From: Alcaligenaceae bacterium CGII-47
Lineage (GTDB): Bacteria > Pseudomonadota > Gammaproteobacteria > Burkholderiales > Burkholderiaceae_B
Reading direction: 5' to 3'
DNA: 64,000 nucleotides
Assembly (NCBI GenBank): GCA_019166125.1
Contig: JAHTBO010000001.1
Coordinates: 411,066-475,065 of the forward strand
Part shown: positions 8,881 to 17,080 of the stretch, piece after piece
Position numbering within the stretch: the stretch's first letter is position 1
Layout: every line of letters starts with the position of its first letter
Made by a program: the position numbers and the translations under genes
Notes under the pieces: model-generated
Told to the model about the DNA's origin: nothing
Seen by the model: only the letters and a program-made list of their open reading frames with translations
Databases searched by the model: none

Positions 8881-9945
8881 ATGTCTGGCAACACTCTGGG
8901 AAAACTCTTTGGCGTCACTAACTTCGGTGAGTCGCACGGGCCGGCGATTGGCGCAGTCATTGATGGCTGTCCGCCTGGGCTGGAGCTCGACGTGGCCGAT
9001 ATTCAGCTCGAGCTTGACCGTCGCCGTCCGGGCACCTCGCGTCATGTGACGCAGCGCCGCGAGGCAGATGAGGTCGAGATCCTGTCAGGCGTATTTGAAG
9101 GGCGTACCACGGGCGCGCCGATCGGCTTGCTGATCCGCAATACGGATGCACGCAGTAAGGATTACAGTAATATCGTTGATACCTTTCGGCCCGGCCATGC
9201 TGATTTTAGTTACTGGAAAAAATACGGACTGCGCGACCCGCGTGGTGGCGGCCGCTCGTCGGCACGCTTGACTGCACCGACGGTTGCGGCAGGTGCAGTG
9301 GCTAAAAAATGGCTGTGGCACACCCACGGTGTTCGGGTGCGAGGTTATATGAGCCAGCTCGGGCCTATCCCTATTGCGTTTGAGTCCTGGGAGCAGGTGC
9401 CCGAGAATCCTTTTTTTGCACCTAATGCGAGTATCGTGCCTGAACTTGAAGCGTTCATGGACCAGTTACGTCGTGACGGCGACTCGATCGGCGCGCGTAT
9501 CGAAGTCGTCGCCCAGGGCGTGCCGCCCGGATGGGGTGAGCCGGTTTATGATCGTCTGGATGCTGATATTGCGCACGCGATGCTGGGCCTGAATGCGGTC
9601 AAAGGCGTATCAATTGGCTCAGGTTTTGATTGCGTCAGCATGCGTGGTTCCGAGCAGGGGGATGAGCTGGGACCAGATGGTTTCTTGAGCAATCATGCCG
9701 GGGGTGTGCTGGGCGGTATTTCTTCGGGTCAGGATGTGCGCGTATCGCTCGCGGTCAAGCCCACTTCCAGTATTCGTATCGAGCGTCATTCCGTAAATCG
9801 AGCTGGTGACCCAGTGATGGTTCAGACCTTGGGGCGCCATGATCCTTGTGTTGCGATACGCGCTACGCCTATCGTTGAGGCATTGCTGGCGATCGTGTTG
9901 ATGGATCATGCATTGCGTCATCGTGGTCAGTGTGGGGGTGCTTGA
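8881..9945 (+). CDS. aroC: Chorismate synthase
   Basis: Last shared step of the shikimate pathway: anti-1,4-elimination of phosphate from EPSP, needing reduced FMN, in the cytoplasm. The 354-residue protein carries all three family signatures: [19 protein letters not shown] (near residue 18), [20 protein letters not shown] and [20 protein letters not shown], and a C-terminal [15 protein letters not shown]. It appears monocistronic. A 94-bp upstream gap separates it from selO. Confidence 0.95.
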   Translation: MSGNTLGKLFGVTNFGESHGPAIGAVIDGCPPGLELDVADIQLELDRRRPGTSRHVTQRREADEVEILSGVFEGRTTGAPIGLLIRNTDARSKDYSNIVDTFRPGHADFSYWKKYGLRDPRGGGRSSARLTAPTVAAGAVAKKWLWHTHGVRVRGYMSQLGPIPIAFESWEQVPENPFFAPNASIVPELEAFMDQLRRDGDSIGARIEVVAQGVPPGWGEPVYDRLDADIAHAMLGLNAVKGVSIGSGFDCVSMRGSEQGDELGPDGFLSNHAGGVLGGISSGQDVRVSLAVKPTSSIRIERHSVNRAGDPVMVQTLGRHDPCVAIRATPIVEALLAIVLMDHALRHRGQCGGA

Positions 9946-10012
9946 TCCGAGTGATGGCGCCTAATAGGGCGATGGCAAATACTATACAGACGCATAAACA
10001 AAAGGTGATCCC

Positions 10013-10837
10013 ATGAGCAAAATACGAACAAGCCGCTGGAGTGTGCTGGCATTAACGTTACTGCTGGGGGCCTGTACGTCAGTACAGACGACGCAATCGG
10101 GTCAGGTGGGGATTGATCGGACTCAATATATGTCCAGCATGGTGCCCGAGGCGCAGTTGAACCAAGAGGCGGCGTCTCAGTACAAGCAGATCCTGAATGA
10201 CGCGCGTGCCAAGGGTCGACTGGATCGTGATGCAGCACAGACGCGACGTGTGCAGACAATAGCACAGCGTCTGATCGCCCAGGTTGGTGTCTTTCGTCAG
10301 GATGCACGCAACTGGCAATGGGAGACGCATGTACTTAGCGCCGATGAAGTCAATGCCTGGTGCATGCCGGGCGGCAAGATCGCCGTCAATACAGGCTTGA
10401 TCCAGAAAATAAACCCCAGCGATGCTGAGTTGGCAGCCGTCCTTGGGCACGAGATCGCCCATGCCTTGCGCGAGCATACGCGTGAGCAGGTCTCTCAACA
10501 GATGGCGACCAGCATCGGGATCTCCATTCTCGCTGCGGTGACAGGAAGCCAAGCGAGCGCGGATTTAGGCTCACAGCTCAGCCAGGTGATGTTTACTCTG
10601 CCCAATAGCCGCGGGCACGAGACCGAGGCGGATCGCCTGGGTGTCGAGCTGGCGGCGCGTGCCGGCTATGATCCGCGTGCTGCAGTCACACTCTGGCAGA
10701 AAATGAGTCAGACAGGTGGCGGCGCCCCCCCCGAGTTTCTTTCCACTCACCCCTCTGCCTCAAGTCGGATCGCCGATTTGCAGAAAGCCGCTGCTGCGGT
10801 GATGCCTTTGTACACGCAAGCTTCGGGGAAAAAATAA
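10013..10837 (+). CDS. M48-family metalloprotease lipoprotein
   Basis: A 274-residue zinc protease with a lipoprotein signal peptide (lipobox LLGAC, Cys21), so it is likely anchored at the outer or inner membrane, facing the periplasm. The zinc motif is HEIAH (146-150), and the third ligand is Glu205 in the downstream ETEADRLG motif. The family (BepA/LoiP/YcaL-like) degrades or checks misfolded outer-membrane proteins. No TPR domain is present, unlike BepA, so it is nearer LoiP/YcaL. The start has a usable ribosome-binding site (AAAAGGTGATCCC). Confidence 0.87.
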   Translation: MSKIRTSRWSVLALTLLLGACTSVQTTQSGQVGIDRTQYMSSMVPEAQLNQEAASQYKQILNDARAKGRLDRDAAQTRRVQTIAQRLIAQVGVFRQDARNWQWETHVLSADEVNAWCMPGGKIAVNTGLIQKINPSDAELAAVLGHEIAHALREHTREQVSQQMATSIGISILAAVTGSQASADLGSQLSQVMFTLPNSRGHETEADRLGVELAARAGYDPRAAVTLWQKMSQTGGGAPPEFLSTHPSASSRIADLQKAAAAVMPLYTQASGKK

Positions 10838-10871
10838 GTGAAGGCGCCCTTTAAGAGGCTTTTAACAACCC

Positions 10872-11735
10872 TTATTTTTTACCGGCAAATGGCTGAGGGC
10901 TGAGTGATCTCAGGTAGGCGATCAAAGCGCTCATGTCTGGGTCGTTGATATTTTTATACCAGTTAAAAGCCATAATAGGTTGCAGGTGAGCGCCATTTTT
11001 ATCGATACCTTCGCGGATCGCACGTTCGATTTGCGCATTGCTCCAGGTCTTTAGTCCGCTTTGATCAGGGGTCAGGTTGGGTGTGACGACCTCGCCTGCC
11101 GGTCCCTCGAGTGTTTGGCCTCCCGCTCCGAGCAAGTCCATGCGCAGCATGCCCTTATTGTCACGTGGCGTGTGACAGTCCATGCAGTGTCCAATATTGG
11201 CAAGATATTCGCCGTATTTCACGGTGTCTGTGCTTGGGGGGGCCTTGATATTGGTCACAGGCGGCCCGTAGTTGGGTGGCAGCGGAATGTGATAAACCGA
11301 TTTTTTTACGACGTGATGTACAGGTGACTGTGCTTTTACGTAGGCGATGATAGCTGCTAAATCAGCATCCGATAGGTGTCGATAAAAAGGAATAGGCATA
11401 GGTGGGCCGATCACGCTGCCATCAGGCCGGATTCCCTCACGTACGGCCTTGGCCAATTGCGCGTCAGTCCATTTACCAATGCCCGTCTCCGGGTCAGGTG
11501 TGATGTTCGGTGCATAAGCCTTGAAGGCGTCGTCGTCAAATAACATGCCGCCGGATAGGCCTTGCTCAAATAGTGGCTGACCCTTATCCCCTCGTGCGGT
11601 ATGGCAGTTGGCACAGGCCACCACGCCTTCAGTCAGATATTTCCCACGTACCATCAGGGCATCGTCCTGCGCCCAAACCGTCATGCTGGGCAAGACGAGC
11701 ACCACACACGCCGCCATTCGTAAGAATATCCACAT
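10872..11735 (-). CDS. Dihaem cytochrome c subunit of a periplasmic dehydrogenase
   Basis: A 287-residue exported cytochrome c with a Sec signal peptide (cut near VWAQD). Two CxxCH haem sites are visible: CANCH (41-45) and CMDCH (184-188). Each is followed by a candidate methionine ligand (PPMPIPFYR and LQPIMAFNWYKN). It lies 106 bp downstream of the GMC subunit gene on the same strand and should pass electrons from the flavoprotein to the respiratory chain. The cytochrome subunits of related gluconate and FAD-glucose dehydrogenases usually carry three haems and exceed 400 residues, so this one is short. Confidence 0.85.
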   Translation of the reverse strand: MWIFLRMAACVVLVLPSMTVWAQDDALMVRGKYLTEGVVACANCHTARGDKGQPLFEQGLSGGMLFDDDAFKAYAPNITPDPETGIGKWTDAQLAKAVREGIRPDGSVIGPPMPIPFYRHLSDADLAAIIAYVKAQSPVHHVVKKSVYHIPLPPNYGPPVTNIKAPPSTDTVKYGEYLANIGHCMDCHTPRDNKGMLRMDLLGAGGQTLEGPAGEVVTPNLTPDQSGLKTWSNAQIERAIREGIDKNGAHLQPIMAFNWYKNINDPDMSALIAYLRSLSPQPFAGKK

Positions 11736-11841
11736 GATAGATGCCTAAAGTAAATAGCTCTTACCGGCAATCAGTGTAGGCTTTTCATTTTTGTCGTCAA
11801 TGATCCAAATAGCCGGTATTGGTGCAAGGTGATTAAATCGG

Positions 11842-13476
11842 CTAGGTGGCCGATGGCAACGCCAATAGACTGTCGCGAATCGCCCCTGCAGCACGCAGAC
11901 TGAGCGCGGCGATTGTCAGAGTGGGGTTGGCTGTCCCGGTCGTGGGAAAGACCCCTGCGCCGACCATGAACAGATTGTGGTGGTCGTGACTGCGTAGAGA
12001 CTCGTCCACGACCGAGGTCTTGGGGTCAGATCCCATTCTGGTCGTTCCCATGATGTGGCCAGCACCAAAGAATTCAGGAGCATGGTTGATCTGCGTACTG
12101 TTCAAGCGCTTGAATATGTCCGTATGGGCCTGCCTGGCCTGTTCAAGGCCGTGTTTGACGTAATCGCTGATGCGGTAGTTGAGATTAGGCAAAGGCACGC
12201 CGTACATGTCACGTTGCGTCGCGTCCAGGGTTACGCGGTTCTCTGGATCAGGTTCTTGTTCCATGAGAGAGCCCAGTCGCACGTGATGCGTGGCAGCGTT
12301 CGCCATTGCCGCTTTCATCTCCGAACCTTGCAGGCCGGTATTGGCCAGATCAGCTGCTGTTGTCGTGGGTGCACCTGTCGGCCAGTTCCACCCTTCGTTG
12401 CCAATTTCGATACGGAATGCGCTGCGTTCCCGACGAAACTCACCATCGCGCAGATTCTCGATGCCCGAAGTTGATAGGGGACCGCGGTACGGGTAAACAG
12501 CCTTGCCCGATAAGGCCCAAGAGAGCTGAACGGGATGGTCCATGAGGTTGCGACCGACCTGATCAGAGCGATTGGCGAGGCCTTGGGGGTGAGCAGCGCT
12601 CTGGGAGGCGAGCAATAAGCGAGGTGTCTCAATCGCGTTGCAGGCCAGCACGAAGATCTTGGCGCGGATTTCACCTTCGGTATTGTCCCAGCGGCGAAAG
12701 CGTACTGCGTCGATCTCGCCCTCTGGCCCAAGCTGCAGATTGACCGCGGTACTGCGTTCGAGCAACGTGGCACCAGCGGCCAGGGCTTTGCCAATATGTA
12801 CCGTAGCGTCGTATTTCGCCTGGACAGGACACACTGGAATACAGCTTGCGCTGCCGCAACAGGCAATACGTTGGTCACGGAACACCGAGTTACGTGCCTG
12901 AGGCGTTGACCTGACCTGGTATGGACTATCTTGGAGCGCCTGACTGAATGTCTGATCCACATAGGTGGGTGGGATACGTGGCATGGGATAGTCGCCGCTA
13001 CGGGGCGAGCCGAGGTCTTGGTCTGAGTCTCCTGAAACGCCAATTTCCTGTTCGGCCTGGAGATAAAATGGCTCTAGCGCTGCATAGGAAATCGGCCAGT
13101 CCACGCCCCAACCAAAACGCGTTTTGGTCTCGAAGTCGGAAGGGATCAGCCGTAGGCAGGTGCCCAGCCAATGCCAGGTGGTACCCCCTACAACTTTTAA
13201 ATATGTGCTCTTGAAGTGATTCGGCCCACTCTGGCAGTACCACTGAGTCAAATTGTCAGACACGGGGTGCATGGCTTGGGGCACGGACGGGTAAGCGCAT
13301 TCGGGGACTTTGATCAAGGCTTTCCAGAAGGTTTGTACCGCCTCGGCACGATTTACGGCCTGTCCTGCCTCCATGATACAGACGCGTACGCCAGACTCGG
13401 CGAGCTTGGCCGCGACCAACGCGCCCGCCACGCCTGATCCGATGATAACGACGTCTGCGGTGAGGTGTGAAGTCAT
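11842..13476 (-). CDS. GMC-family FAD dehydrogenase large subunit with a 3Fe-4S type cysteine motif
   Basis: A 544-residue flavoprotein. The frame is open further upstream, but ATG 13476 gives the standard start MTSHLTADVVIIGSG, with a Rossmann GxGxxG at residues 13-18. The cysteine pattern CC-x4-C-x3-C (Cys206, 207, 212, 216) matches the iron-sulphur ligands known in FAD-dependent glucose dehydrogenase. The GMC C-terminal domain has HIMGTTRMG and a final NPTLTIAALSLRAA. The enzyme probably oxidises a sugar, polyol or sugar acid in the periplasm. The substrate cannot be read from sequence. No export signal of its own is seen, so it probably travels with the Tat small subunit encoded just upstream. 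Confidence 0.87.
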   Translation of the reverse strand: MTSHLTADVVIIGSGVAGALVAAKLAESGVRVCIMEAGQAVNRAEAVQTFWKALIKVPECAYPSVPQAMHPVSDNLTQWYCQSGPNHFKSTYLKVVGGTTWHWLGTCLRLIPSDFETKTRFGWGVDWPISYAALEPFYLQAEQEIGVSGDSDQDLGSPRSGDYPMPRIPPTYVDQTFSQALQDSPYQVRSTPQARNSVFRDQRIACCGSASCIPVCPVQAKYDATVHIGKALAAGATLLERSTAVNLQLGPEGEIDAVRFRRWDNTEGEIRAKIFVLACNAIETPRLLLASQSAAHPQGLANRSDQVGRNLMDHPVQLSWALSGKAVYPYRGPLSTSGIENLRDGEFRRERSAFRIEIGNEGWNWPTGAPTTTAADLANTGLQGSEMKAAMANAATHHVRLGSLMEQEPDPENRVTLDATQRDMYGVPLPNLNYRISDYVKHGLEQARQAHTDIFKRLNSTQINHAPEFFGAGHIMGTTRMGSDPKTSVVDESLRSHDHHNLFMVGAGVFPTTGTANPTLTIAALSLRAAGAIRDSLLALPSAT

Positions 13477-13484
13477 TGTTGATC

Positions 13485-13907
13485 TCAGATAAGGGTGGGT
13501 GGCTCGGACCAATAGCCAAAAGCTCCGCCGCATATGCCCGGAGGATGCAGATAAGGCGCACTGTGCCACACGAGCGCCTGATCATGGGTTGCCACGGCCA
13601 GACCCGTCGTGGTCTGGCATATGCCGGTGTACCACGTAGCAATGATCTCTTTGGTCAAGGGGGGGTTCGTATCCGTCTGGCCAGATAGCATCCTGAGCGC
13701 GGGCAACATGCCGCGATCCTCGAAGGATTGCAAGATAAAGGTGCCTACCGTCCTGTCTAGCGCTGTGACGGGAAAACCCGTCAGGTGCGATGATAGGGTC
13801 AAAAACTCGTCCAGTGACCATACAGTCTGGGTTAGGCCGGGTCGGGGAACTCCCGTTGTCGCGATGGCGAGGCCAGAAAGTAATATTGCGCGCCTACGTG
13901 GAATCAT
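13485..13907 (-). CDS. Tat-exported small subunit of the membrane-bound dehydrogenase
   Basis: A 140-residue protein with a twin-arginine-like leader (MIPRRRAILLSGLAIATTG) and the body of the gluconate/sorbitol dehydrogenase small-subunit family (FLTLSSHLTGFP, IIATWYTGICQ, ending GGAFGYWSEPPTLI). In this enzyme class the small subunit is a chaperone that brings the folded FAD subunit across the membrane through Tat. It is the first gene of the three-gene set and ends 8 bp before the GMC gene. Few alternative identities are plausible. Confidence 0.82.
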   Translation of the reverse strand: MIPRRRAILLSGLAIATTGVPRPGLTQTVWSLDEFLTLSSHLTGFPVTALDRTVGTFILQSFEDRGMLPALRMLSGQTDTNPPLTKEIIATWYTGICQTTTGLAVATHDQALVWHSAPYLHPPGICGGAFGYWSEPPTLI

Positions 13908-14020
13908 TGGCTATCCGTTAGAAATCTTTGGGCAGGAGTTCAGGTCAATTGCAAAGGAGGATAGCATTGATCTTAGCCCAAGTATGTTCCAACGTGTTGA
14001 TCGCGCTGCGCTGGCGCCTT

Positions 14021-14731
14021 CTACAGGAGCAATAGGGCGTCCAGATCCAGAATATCAATTTTGCGCTGCCCGGATTGTGCGATCCAGTTGGCTTCCTCGA
14101 ATTCGGTGAGTCGACGGCTGATGGTCTCTGGTGTTGTGCCCAGATAAGAAGCCAGGTGTCTGCGGCTCATTGGTAAGGTGATGCTCAGGGAGTTGGATTT
14201 TTCAGAAAGAGACACGAGGTAGAGCCCGATGCGTTCGTCCACCGGCGTCGTCGCAATGACGGCAGTTTGGTTTTCGCTGGTGCCCAACCGTAATGCGAGT
14301 TCAGCCATGACATGCAGACTGATGGCAGGGTGTCTGAGGAGCAAGGCGTGAAAATCATCGCGTCCGATCGTGCAGATTGTTGACTTTTCCATTGTCTGCG
14401 CGTAAGAGTCGTGCTGTGAATCGCATAATAGGGCGAGTTCCCCGGTGAAATCGCCTGGTTCGAGGATGCGAACGAGTTGTTCCTTGCCCCCCTCGGACAG
14501 GCGGTAGACCTTGACCTTGCCTTGGTGGATGATAAACAGTTGATTAGAATCATCGCCCGCGTGGTGGATGAATTCACCTCGCTCAAAGACACGCATTTTG
14601 GATTTGGTGACGATACTGCGTAATTCATCGACGGGTAGATGATTGAAAATCGGCACGAGCGACACACAGAGCGTTTGTGGCGCCATGGTGTGGCTCGTGT
14701 CTGACGTTGTTGTGGTGTTAGGGCTGTGCAT
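14021..14731 (-). CDS. Crp/Fnr-family transcription regulator (FLP-like)
   Basis: A 236-residue regulator with an N-terminal cyclic-nucleotide-binding-like beta-barrel (about 25-140) and a C-terminal winged helix (about 170-235). The recognition helix reads TTPETISRRLTEF and keeps the Glu-x-x-Ser-Arg residues that make FNR contact TTGA half-sites. It lacks the four-cysteine set of FNR: only Cys22, Cys103 and Cys120 are present. The spacing of the first two recalls the disulphide-switching FLP of Lactobacillus casei, so a redox sensor without a cluster is possible. It sits 38 bp downstream of the P1B-ATPase gene on the same strand, and an FNR-type box lies at 17037-17050. Confidence 0.85.
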   Translation of the reverse strand: MHSPNTTTTSDTSHTMAPQTLCVSLVPIFNHLPVDELRSIVTKSKMRVFERGEFIHHAGDDSNQLFIIHQGKVKVYRLSEGGKEQLVRILEPGDFTGELALLCDSQHDSYAQTMEKSTICTIGRDDFHALLLRHPAISLHVMAELALRLGTSENQTAVIATTPVDERIGLYLVSLSEKSNSLSITLPMSRRHLASYLGTTPETISRRLTEFEEANWIAQSGQRKIDILDLDALLLL

Positions 14732-14769
14732 GGTTTTTATTCCGTTACGGCAACGGCCAGCGTATTGGT

Positions 14770-16662
14770 TCAGGAACTCGGGTTCAATGCAGGTTGCGGG
14801 GCAGCAGTGCGTATATCATGGCGACCCTTATATCGAATCAGTCGGATGGCATTCAGTATAACCAGCAGGACACTGATCTCGTGAATCAGCATGCCTGAAG
14901 CGAGGAACACCTTGCCCAGTACGACGCCGATGAGCAGGATGATGACCGTACCGACTGCAAAGAAGGTATTTTGCATCATATTATTGACGGTTGCACGGGC
15001 GAGTGCGTGGGCGTGGGCAAACTGATCCAGGTTGTCAGACATTAGGACGATATCCGCCGTCTCCATCGATATGTCTGCGCCGCCCGTGCCCATGGCCAGG
15101 CCGACGTCAGCACTGGCGAGTGCGGGAGCGTCATTGATGCCATCACCCACCATGGCGACGCGATAGCCCTGGCTTTTCAGTGTGTTGACCCAGTTCACTT
15201 TGTCTTCAGGCAGCAGCTCGGCATGAACCGCATCCAGCCCCAGTTCATCGCCCACTAGTTGTGCCGTGTAGCGGTTGTCGCCCGTGAGCATGAATATCTT
15301 CTCTACCCCTTGTGCGCGGAGTTGTTCGATGGCGCGATGGGCTTCGGGTTTGATTTGATCAGCGATTGAAATCAGGCCGTCAATCGTCCCATTGATTGCT
15401 ACAAATATTGCCGTGTTTCCCGCCTTTTCGCGCCCGACTGCATAATCATCAACCTGTGGCGTGATGCTTATGCCTTCGGTATGCATGAGCTTACGGTTGC
15501 CAATTACCAGACGTTGACCCGCCACCGTCGCTGTCATACCGTTGCCCTTGATGATGTCGGCCTCCTCGGGCTTATCTGTCAGCGCGAGTGAGCGTTGGCG
15601 GGCTTCAGTCACGATGGTCTGACCCAGGTGATGCTCGGAGGCGACTTCTGCCTGAGCTGCCATGCGCAGAAGCTCGTTTTCTTCACCTGCCCAGGCCTTG
15701 ACTTCCGTCACCTCAGGCCGCCCCTTGGTGAGCGTACCGGTTTTGTCAAACAAGACGATATTGATCTTGGCGAGTTTCTCCATGATCTCGCCGCCCTTGA
15801 TGAGAACACCATTGCGTGCGCCATTGCCGATACCTGCGACCATGGAGACGGGAGCGGAAATTACCAATGCACCCGGACAGGCGATTACCAGGAAGGTTAG
15901 GGCGAGCTCGACGTTGCTGGAAAAAGCGTAGACCAGCACAGAGAGCACAACGATTGAAGGTGTATAGATATTGGCGAATTTATCGAGAAATTTCTGTGTT
16001 TTGGTTTTTGATTCCTGAGCATCTTCGACCAGCTCGATGATCTTGGAAAATGTGGTGTCCTCGCCCACGCGCTCGGCTAGCACCTCGATATAGCCGTTAT
16101 CGATCATGGTGCCGCTATAGACGTGGTCGTTCACCGTTTTGTCGGCAGGTACGGACTCACCCGTTATGGCAGCTTCAATAATTGTGGCGCGTCCAGACAG
16201 GATTTGACCGTCAACGGCGATCTTTTCGCCTGAATGAATGAGTACGCGATCGCCCTTGACGAGATCATCGGCAGCGATTTTGATATTGCCCTCAGGGCGA
16301 ATGACGGTAGCTTCGGTGGGCGTTAAATCGATCAGGGATCTAAGCGAAGATCGGGTTTTCTCCAGCGTCCGTGTTTCCAGATATGCGCCGAATATGAATA
16401 GAAAAGTGACCGCGGCTGATTCGACGTACTCACCGATGATCAGGGCACCGACTACGGCGATCGTGACGAGTAACTCAATACTAAATGCACGCATGCGCAA
16501 GGATTTAAAGGCCTTGAGTGCGATGAAGTAGCCTGCAATCAATGTCGACGCGACCAATACGATGTGCTTGGCGTCTGTAAGTGCCAACCAATGCAGAATA
16601 AAGGCGACGAGCAGCAGGCTGCCTGTTACCATGGCAATATGAGAATTCTGTATTTTTTTCAT
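14770..16662 (-). CDS. P1B-type heavy-metal ATPase with a CPG membrane motif and no fused metal-binding domain
   Basis: A 630-residue transporter with the full P-type catalytic set: TGES (168-171), phosphorylation site DKTGTLTKG (306-314), and hinge GDGINDAPALASADVGLAMG. The metal-gating motif in the sixth helix is CPG (262-264) instead of the usual CPC/SPC/CPH, and the nucleotide-binding HP motif reads SEHH (342-345). The N-terminal HMA domain found in many relatives is absent, but a separate HMA protein is encoded just upstream. Substrate is probably a divalent or soft metal ion, but the variant motif leaves specificity open. It is likely cotranscribed with the HMA gene and the Crp/Fnr gene. 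Confidence 0.85.
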   Translation of the reverse strand: MKKIQNSHIAMVTGSLLLVAFILHWLALTDAKHIVLVASTLIAGYFIALKAFKSLRMRAFSIELLVTIAVVGALIIGEYVESAAVTFLFIFGAYLETRTLEKTRSSLRSLIDLTPTEATVIRPEGNIKIAADDLVKGDRVLIHSGEKIAVDGQILSGRATIIEAAITGESVPADKTVNDHVYSGTMIDNGYIEVLAERVGEDTTFSKIIELVEDAQESKTKTQKFLDKFANIYTPSIVVLSVLVYAFSSNVELALTFLVIACPGALVISAPVSMVAGIGNGARNGVLIKGGEIMEKLAKINIVLFDKTGTLTKGRPEVTEVKAWAGEENELLRMAAQAEVASEHHLGQTIVTEARQRSLALTDKPEEADIIKGNGMTATVAGQRLVIGNRKLMHTEGISITPQVDDYAVGREKAGNTAIFVAINGTIDGLISIADQIKPEAHRAIEQLRAQGVEKIFMLTGDNRYTAQLVGDELGLDAVHAELLPEDKVNWVNTLKSQGYRVAMVGDGINDAPALASADVGLAMGTGGADISMETADIVLMSDNLDQFAHAHALARATVNNMMQNTFFAVGTVIILLIGVVLGKVFLASGMLIHEISVLLVILNAIRLIRYKGRHDIRTAAPQPALNPSS

Positions 16663-16704
16663 GTTCTACCCCGAAAGTTCGATCTGTGAGCGTTGCCTGA
16701 GCAC

Positions 16705-16732
16705 CCCGTCCTGTTAGTTCGAGCAGGACGGG
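16705..16732. promoter_or_regulatory. 9-bp stem-loop between the HMA and ATPase genes
   Basis: CCCGTCCTG and CAGGACGGG pair across a ten-base loop in the 86-bp gap between two same-strand genes. No T-tract follows on the minus strand, so it fits an intercistronic mRNA structure that sets different expression levels for the small metal-binding protein and the ATPase better than a full terminator. Confidence 0.4.
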
Positions 16733-16748
16733 TTCTACCCGAATGCAC

Positions 16749-16970
16749 TCAGGTCACTTTGCTGGAGAGGACTGGATAGCCCAGGCGGGTGACGGTGTGT
16801 TCCAACGCGTCGGCGCTCGTGGCCGAGCTGTCAAACTCAACGCGTACTCGGCCAGAATGAAAGAGCACCTTGGCTTCGCGTACGCCGTCCACCTTGAGTA
16901 AGGTGCTCTCAATTTTCTTGATACAGGACGGGCAACTGAAGGGTTCCATATTAAAGACGGCTTTCTTCAT
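16749..16970 (-). CDS. Stand-alone heavy-metal-associated (HMA) domain protein
   Basis: A 73-residue ferredoxin-like HMA protein. The metal site is SCPSC (residues 12-16), within MEPFSCPSCIKKIE. Translation from ATG 16970 is supported by the ribosome-binding site GAGGAAATAG. The open frame extends 13 codons further but without a site. It has the size of a metallochaperone or of the detached N-terminal domain of the neighbouring ATPase, which has no HMA domain of its own. The C-terminal VTRLGYPVLSSKV is typical of the family. Confidence 0.85.
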   Translation of the reverse strand: MKKAVFNMEPFSCPSCIKKIESTLLKVDGVREAKVLFHSGRVRVEFDSSATSADALEHTVTRLGYPVLSSKVT

Positions 16971-17036
16971 TTCTATTTCCTCGTATGAATGTGTGGATGA
17001 CAAGCTCATGGTAGGAGATCGGGTCGCCGATAGGCA

Positions 17037-17050
17037 TTGACGCCCGTCAA
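17037..17050. promoter_or_regulatory. FNR-type palindrome TTGAC-GCCC-GTCAA
   Basis: A perfect inverted repeat with five-base arms and a four-base spacer, the geometry of FNR-family sites (consensus TTGAT-N4-ATCAA). It sits in the divergent region between the HMA gene (start 16970) and the phosphoketolase gene (start 17081). The Crp/Fnr regulator encoded at 14021-14731 keeps the residues that read TTGA half-sites and is the obvious candidate ligand. That it binds here is inference. Confidence 0.6.
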
Positions 17051-17080
17051 GTTACGTTTTTTTTTTGCTTGGAGGATCCG

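Noticed and set aside
10835-10878. Terminator between the M48 protease and cytochrome c genes
   Set aside because: AAAAAATAAG and CTTATTTTTT can pair, but the loop is over 20 bases and the arms include both genes' stop regions, so the evidence is too weak for a feature.
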